Below, in pieces: positions 13,056 through 15,357 of a stretch of 15,357 nucleotides of DNA. The notes under the pieces were generated by a model that was not told the DNA's origin, made no database searches, and saw nothing but the letters and a program-made list of their open reading frames with translations. Source of the DNA: an uncultured Erythrobacteraceae bacterium (lineage in GTDB: Bacteria > Pseudomonadota > Alphaproteobacteria > Sphingomonadales > Sphingomonadaceae). The position numbers and the translations under genes were made by a program. Position 1 is the stretch's first letter. Every line of letters begins with the position of its first letter. The DNA is taken from contig CAMLQG010000086.1 in the NCBI GenBank assembly GCA_946482075.1, positions 1 to 15,357 of the forward strand. Reading direction: 5' to 3'.

Positions 13056-13271
13056 TCGAAGACGCAAATCTCCCAGGAACGGCTGGCGTATGATTCCGGG
13101 GTCGATCGGTCCTATCTCGGCGGCATGGAACGGGGCGAGGCCAATCCCACCGTCGACGTGCTAGACAGATTGGCCGAAACGCTGGGCGTCGGGCTGGTCG
13201 AGCTGTTCGCGGATACGGAGGCCGGCGCGATGCTCGATCCCGGCCTGCCGCGCGGCCGCAAGCCGAAATGA
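13056..13271 (+). pseudogene. XRE-family regulator remnant lacking its first helix and start codon
   Basis: From just after a TGA at 13053-13055 the frame reads SKTQISQERLAYDSGVDRSY, then LGGMERGEANPTVDVLDRLA, ETLGVGLVELFAD and stops at 13269-13271. This is a clear lambda-repressor-like helix-turn-helix, but the usual first helix (an LGxxIRxxR-type segment) and any ATG, GTG or TTG before SQERLA are missing. The first in-frame ATG lies inside the recognition region (GGMERG). A one-base change would create ATGTCGAAGACG, but helix 1 would still be absent. Its 5' end abuts the 5' end of the Mrr-like remnant on the other strand, so one deletion could have removed both starts. Confidence 0.6.
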
Positions 13272-13332
13272 ACGATCGGGAGAATGCGTTGAGCGATTGC
13301 ATCGCCCCGCCCCTTCCCGCTAACCAGCCTGC

Positions 13333-14046
13333 ATGGCCTCCGTCTCCGAAAGTCCGGCGCTTTCTCGCCCGGTCCGCCCTCCCCGGTTCATGCGCTTTCT
13401 GCTCAAGCTTGTCGTGTGGTTCGTGATCGCCAGCGTCGGGCTGGTGGTGCTCTATCGCTTCGTGCCCGTGCCTGTCACCGCCACCATGCTGATGGACCCG
13501 AACGGGATCACGAAGGACTGGACCTCGCTCTCCCATATCGACCGCAGCATGGTGCGCGCGGCGATCGCGGCGGAAGATGGCAAGTTCTGCCAGCATAACG
13601 GCTTCGACAAGGAAGCGATCGAACAGGCGATCGAACGCAATGCGCGGGGCGGGCGCATCCGCGGCGGCTCCACCATCAGCCAGCAGACCGCGAAGAATGT
13701 GTTCCTGTGGCAGGGCGGCGGCTTCTTCCGCAAGGGGCTGGAAGCCTGGTTCACCGTGCTGATCGAGAATATCTGGGGCAAGCGGCGAATCATGGAAGTC
13801 TATCTCAACGTCGCGGAAACCGGACTCGGCACTTATGGCGTGGAAGCGGGGGCGCAGCGCTATTTCAAGCATTCCGCCGCCAAGCTCAGCCGCAGCGAGG
13901 CCGCACGGATGGCCGCGGCCCTTCCCCTTCCCAAGAAGCGCTCGGTGGTGAGCCCACACGGCTTCACCCGGCGCTATGGCAACAGCATCTCGTCCCGGAT
14001 CAACATCGTGCGGCGTGACGCGCTCGACACCTGCGTCTACGAATAG
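13333..14046 (+). CDS. mtgA: Monofunctional biosynthetic peptidoglycan transglycosylase
   Basis: The 237-residue GT51 enzyme polymerises lipid II into glycan strands at the outer face of the inner membrane. A single membrane anchor lies near residues 22-42 (FLLKLVVWFVIASVGLVVLY). The five family motifs are present: AAEDGKFCQHNGFD with catalytic E81, RGGSTISQQTAKNVFLW at 110-126, the region ending RKGLEAWFTVLIENIWGKRR, IMEVYLNVAETGLGTYGVEA with E155, and a final segment AARMAAALPLP. No transpeptidase domain follows, so it is monofunctional. An in-frame stop just upstream (13321) makes the ATG at 13333 the first start. No clear Shine-Dalgarno is visible. The CDF transporter gene starts three bases after the stop, so the two are likely cotranscribed. 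Confidence 0.95.
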   Translation: MASVSESPALSRPVRPPRFMRFLLKLVVWFVIASVGLVVLYRFVPVPVTATMLMDPNGITKDWTSLSHIDRSMVRAAIAAEDGKFCQHNGFDKEAIEQAIERNARGGRIRGGSTISQQTAKNVFLWQGGGFFRKGLEAWFTVLIENIWGKRRIMEVYLNVAETGLGTYGVEAGAQRYFKHSAAKLSRSEAARMAAALPLPKKRSVVSPHGFTRRYGNSISSRINIVRRDALDTCVYE

Positions 14047-14049
14047 AAT

Positions 14050-14988
14050 ATGGGTGCGGAACATGCGCATAACCACGATAGGGGGCATGGGCACGGCCAT
14101 TCCCACGGGCATGGCCATGCGCCCGCCGGCTTCGGCCGCGCCTTCGCGATCGGCATCATCCTCAATGCCGGCTTCGTCGTCGTGGAGGCGGGTTTCGGTT
14201 TCCTCTCGGGCTCGATGGCGCTGGTGGCGGATGCGGGGCACAATCTGTCGGATGTCCTCAGCCTGCTGATCGCCTGGGGAGCGACCGTGCTCGCCGCCCG
14301 CCCCGCCAGCGCGCGCTTCACCTACGGGTTCAAGTTCAGCTCGATCCTGGCGGCGCTCGCCAATGCCGCGCTGCTGCTGATCGCGATCGGCGCGATCCTG
14401 GTGGAATCGATCCGCCGGATGATGGACCCGCAACCGATCGAAGGGACCATGATGATCGCGGTCGCCGCCGTGGGCATCGCGATCAACACCGGCACCGCGC
14501 TCCTCTTCCTGCGGGGCCGCGAGCACGACATCAACATCCGCGGGGCTTTCCTGCACATGGCGGCGGATGCGCTGGTCAGCCTGGGCGTGGTGGTGGCGGG
14601 CCTGCTGATCCTGTGGACCGGAAATGTCTGGATCGATCCCGTCACCAGCCTGCTGATCGTGGCGGTGATCGCCTGGGGCACCTGGGGCCTGCTCAAGGAT
14701 TCGGTGAAGATGAGCCTGCTCGCCGTGCCCGACCGGATCGACGAGCGCGCCGTGCGCGACTGGCTATCGGCTCAGCCCGGCGTGGAAGCGGTGCACGACA
14801 TGCATATCTGGCCGATGAGCACGACCGAGACCGCTTTCACCGCCCATCTGGTGATGCCCGCCGGCTATCCCGGCGACGCTTTCCTGCGCACGATCACCCA
14901 CGAGCTCGACCACCGCTTCGGCATCCACCATCCGACGATCCAGGTGGAGACGCTGGCGGATGGGGCCGGCTGTGGGGCTTGTGATTAG
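14050..14988 (+). CDS. Cation diffusion facilitator (Zn/Co/Cd efflux, CzcD/ZitB type)
   Basis: This 312-residue inner-membrane antiporter exports divalent metals such as zinc. The N-terminus is rich in histidine (HAHNHDRGHGHGHSHGHGH, about residues 5-23), as in many zinc CDF proteins. Six membrane segments follow. Metal-site residues are H64-x3-D68 in TM2 (DAGHNLSD) and H169-x3-D173 in TM5 (HMAADALVS). The C-terminal cytoplasmic domain contains VPDRIDERAVRDWL, AVHDMHIWPMS, FTAHLVM and a final HHPTIQVE, the usual ferredoxin-like dimerisation domain. It ends GCGACD, so two cysteines near the end may add metal binding. The gene starts three bases after mtgA. The metal is inferred from the His-Asp pattern. 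Confidence 0.93.
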   Translation: MGAEHAHNHDRGHGHGHSHGHGHAPAGFGRAFAIGIILNAGFVVVEAGFGFLSGSMALVADAGHNLSDVLSLLIAWGATVLAARPASARFTYGFKFSSILAALANAALLLIAIGAILVESIRRMMDPQPIEGTMMIAVAAVGIAINTGTALLFLRGREHDINIRGAFLHMAADALVSLGVVVAGLLILWTGNVWIDPVTSLLIVAVIAWGTWGLLKDSVKMSLLAVPDRIDERAVRDWLSAQPGVEAVHDMHIWPMSTTETAFTAHLVMPAGYPGDAFLRTITHELDHRFGIHHPTIQVETLADGAGCGACD

Positions 14989-15357
14989 GGGCTGCCGGTC
15001 AGAAAATTCGTGAGAGATCCGGAGTCCTTCTCCCCTCCTGCTTGCAGGGTGGGCATCGAAGCACCAACAACGCCATCTTCCCCTTCGTCATGCTGAACTC
15101 GTTTCAGCATCCATCCCGCCTTGGGCACGGACGGCGCCTCGGGAGAAACGGACCCTGAACCAAGTTGGCACTTGTACCTTTGAAGCATGTAGGCTTGATC
15201 CGTCGCCCTGGGCCAAACCCGAGATGACGAAGATGGATGTACGTGTGCGAACGGGATAAGCCCGACCAAGCTCAGGGTGACGAATGATGGGAATGACTGC
15301 AATTGGGTGATGGGGTGGACGCCCCCCGGCGGCATCGATGTGCCAAGGTGGAGGTGT
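14989..15357. other. Gene-free 3' end of the window with repeat debris
   Basis: No convincing gene is seen. A small CCTGC-TT-GCAGG palindrome lies at 15037-15048, a REP-type hairpin at 15090-15110, and a piece related to such repeats (AAGCTCAGGGTGACGAA) near 15271-15287. A minus-strand open frame across this stretch is made largely of repeat-derived codons. The window may end shortly before or after a real neighbour. Confidence 0.6.
15087..15116. repeat. Second REP family, hairpin unit
   Basis: ATGCTGAA and TTCAGCAT (15090-15110) form a perfect 8-bp stem around CTCGT, flanked by CGTC and CCATC. This is a different palindrome from the family at 5447, 8053, 8375 and 8439. I recognise its shadow translation (WMLKRVQHDE) from sphingomonad genomes. 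Confidence 0.8.

Noticed and set aside
12370..14556. A 728-codon minus-strand open frame
   Set aside because: It runs antisense to mtgA, the CDF gene and the regulator gene. Only the 12700-13050 part resembles a protein (Mrr-like). The rest is a high-GC shadow.
14985..15335. A 116-codon minus-strand open frame at the window end
   Set aside because: Much of it is the translated shadow of a REP-type repeat (WMLKRVQHDE) and it shows no domain or ribosome site.

Overview
The window looks like a piece of a high-GC alphaproteobacterial chromosome, most likely from the Sphingomonadales. The evidence is a ChpT-type phosphotransferase of the CckA-ChpT-CtrA system, an RpoH with a clear RpoH box, a TorF-type porin, and several short palindromic repeat families whose translated shadows (such as FDKLRTNG and PSTSSGRT) I know from sphingomonad genomes. 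No rRNA, tRNA, CRISPR array or complete insertion sequence was seen. Organism assignment is inference.

Layout. 1-206 is the 3' end of nhaA. It is followed by a minus-strand glyoxalase I, a plus-strand SIMPL-domain protein and a minus-strand TorF-family porin with a strong terminator at 1548-1579. 2572-4739 is a translationally coupled pair: a PPP-type phosphatase and UDP-glucose 6-dehydrogenase. 4776-8358 is mostly minus strand. In transcription order it holds a GIY-YIG nuclease reading in frame into an M67/JAMM peptidase, chpT, an N-acetylmuramoyl-L-alanine amidase, rnpB (RNase P RNA, with its promoter inside the amidase 3' end), a repeat-filled gap and a PAP2 phosphatase. 8526-10489 holds an RluD-type pseudouridine synthase and rpoH. 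10519-11062 is a DUF559 nuclease gene packed tightly between copies of a two-hairpin repeat. 11066-12697 is a frameshifted methyltransferase facing a divergent MmyB-type regulator. 12700-13271 holds two divergent remnants, an Mrr-like nuclease and an XRE regulator, both without a start codon. 13333-14988 holds mtgA and a CDF metal transporter. The last 369 bases hold repeat debris.

How the genes relate. Many are housekeeping genes: cell envelope (mtgA, amidase, ugd, PAP2, porin), stress (rpoH, gloA, nhaA, CDF) and cell cycle (chpT). The accessory layer is the interesting part. Two small nuclease genes of unrelated families (GIY-YIG and DUF559) are each embedded in a different palindromic repeat family. 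In each case the repeat edge supplies or touches a Shine-Dalgarno sequence. This resembles the way RAYT transposases sit among REP elements. A functional link is a hypothesis, not something the sequence proves.

Limits. Everything comes from reading the sequence by eye. Family names rest on motif recognition, not on database searches. Promoters and operators are consensus matches only.
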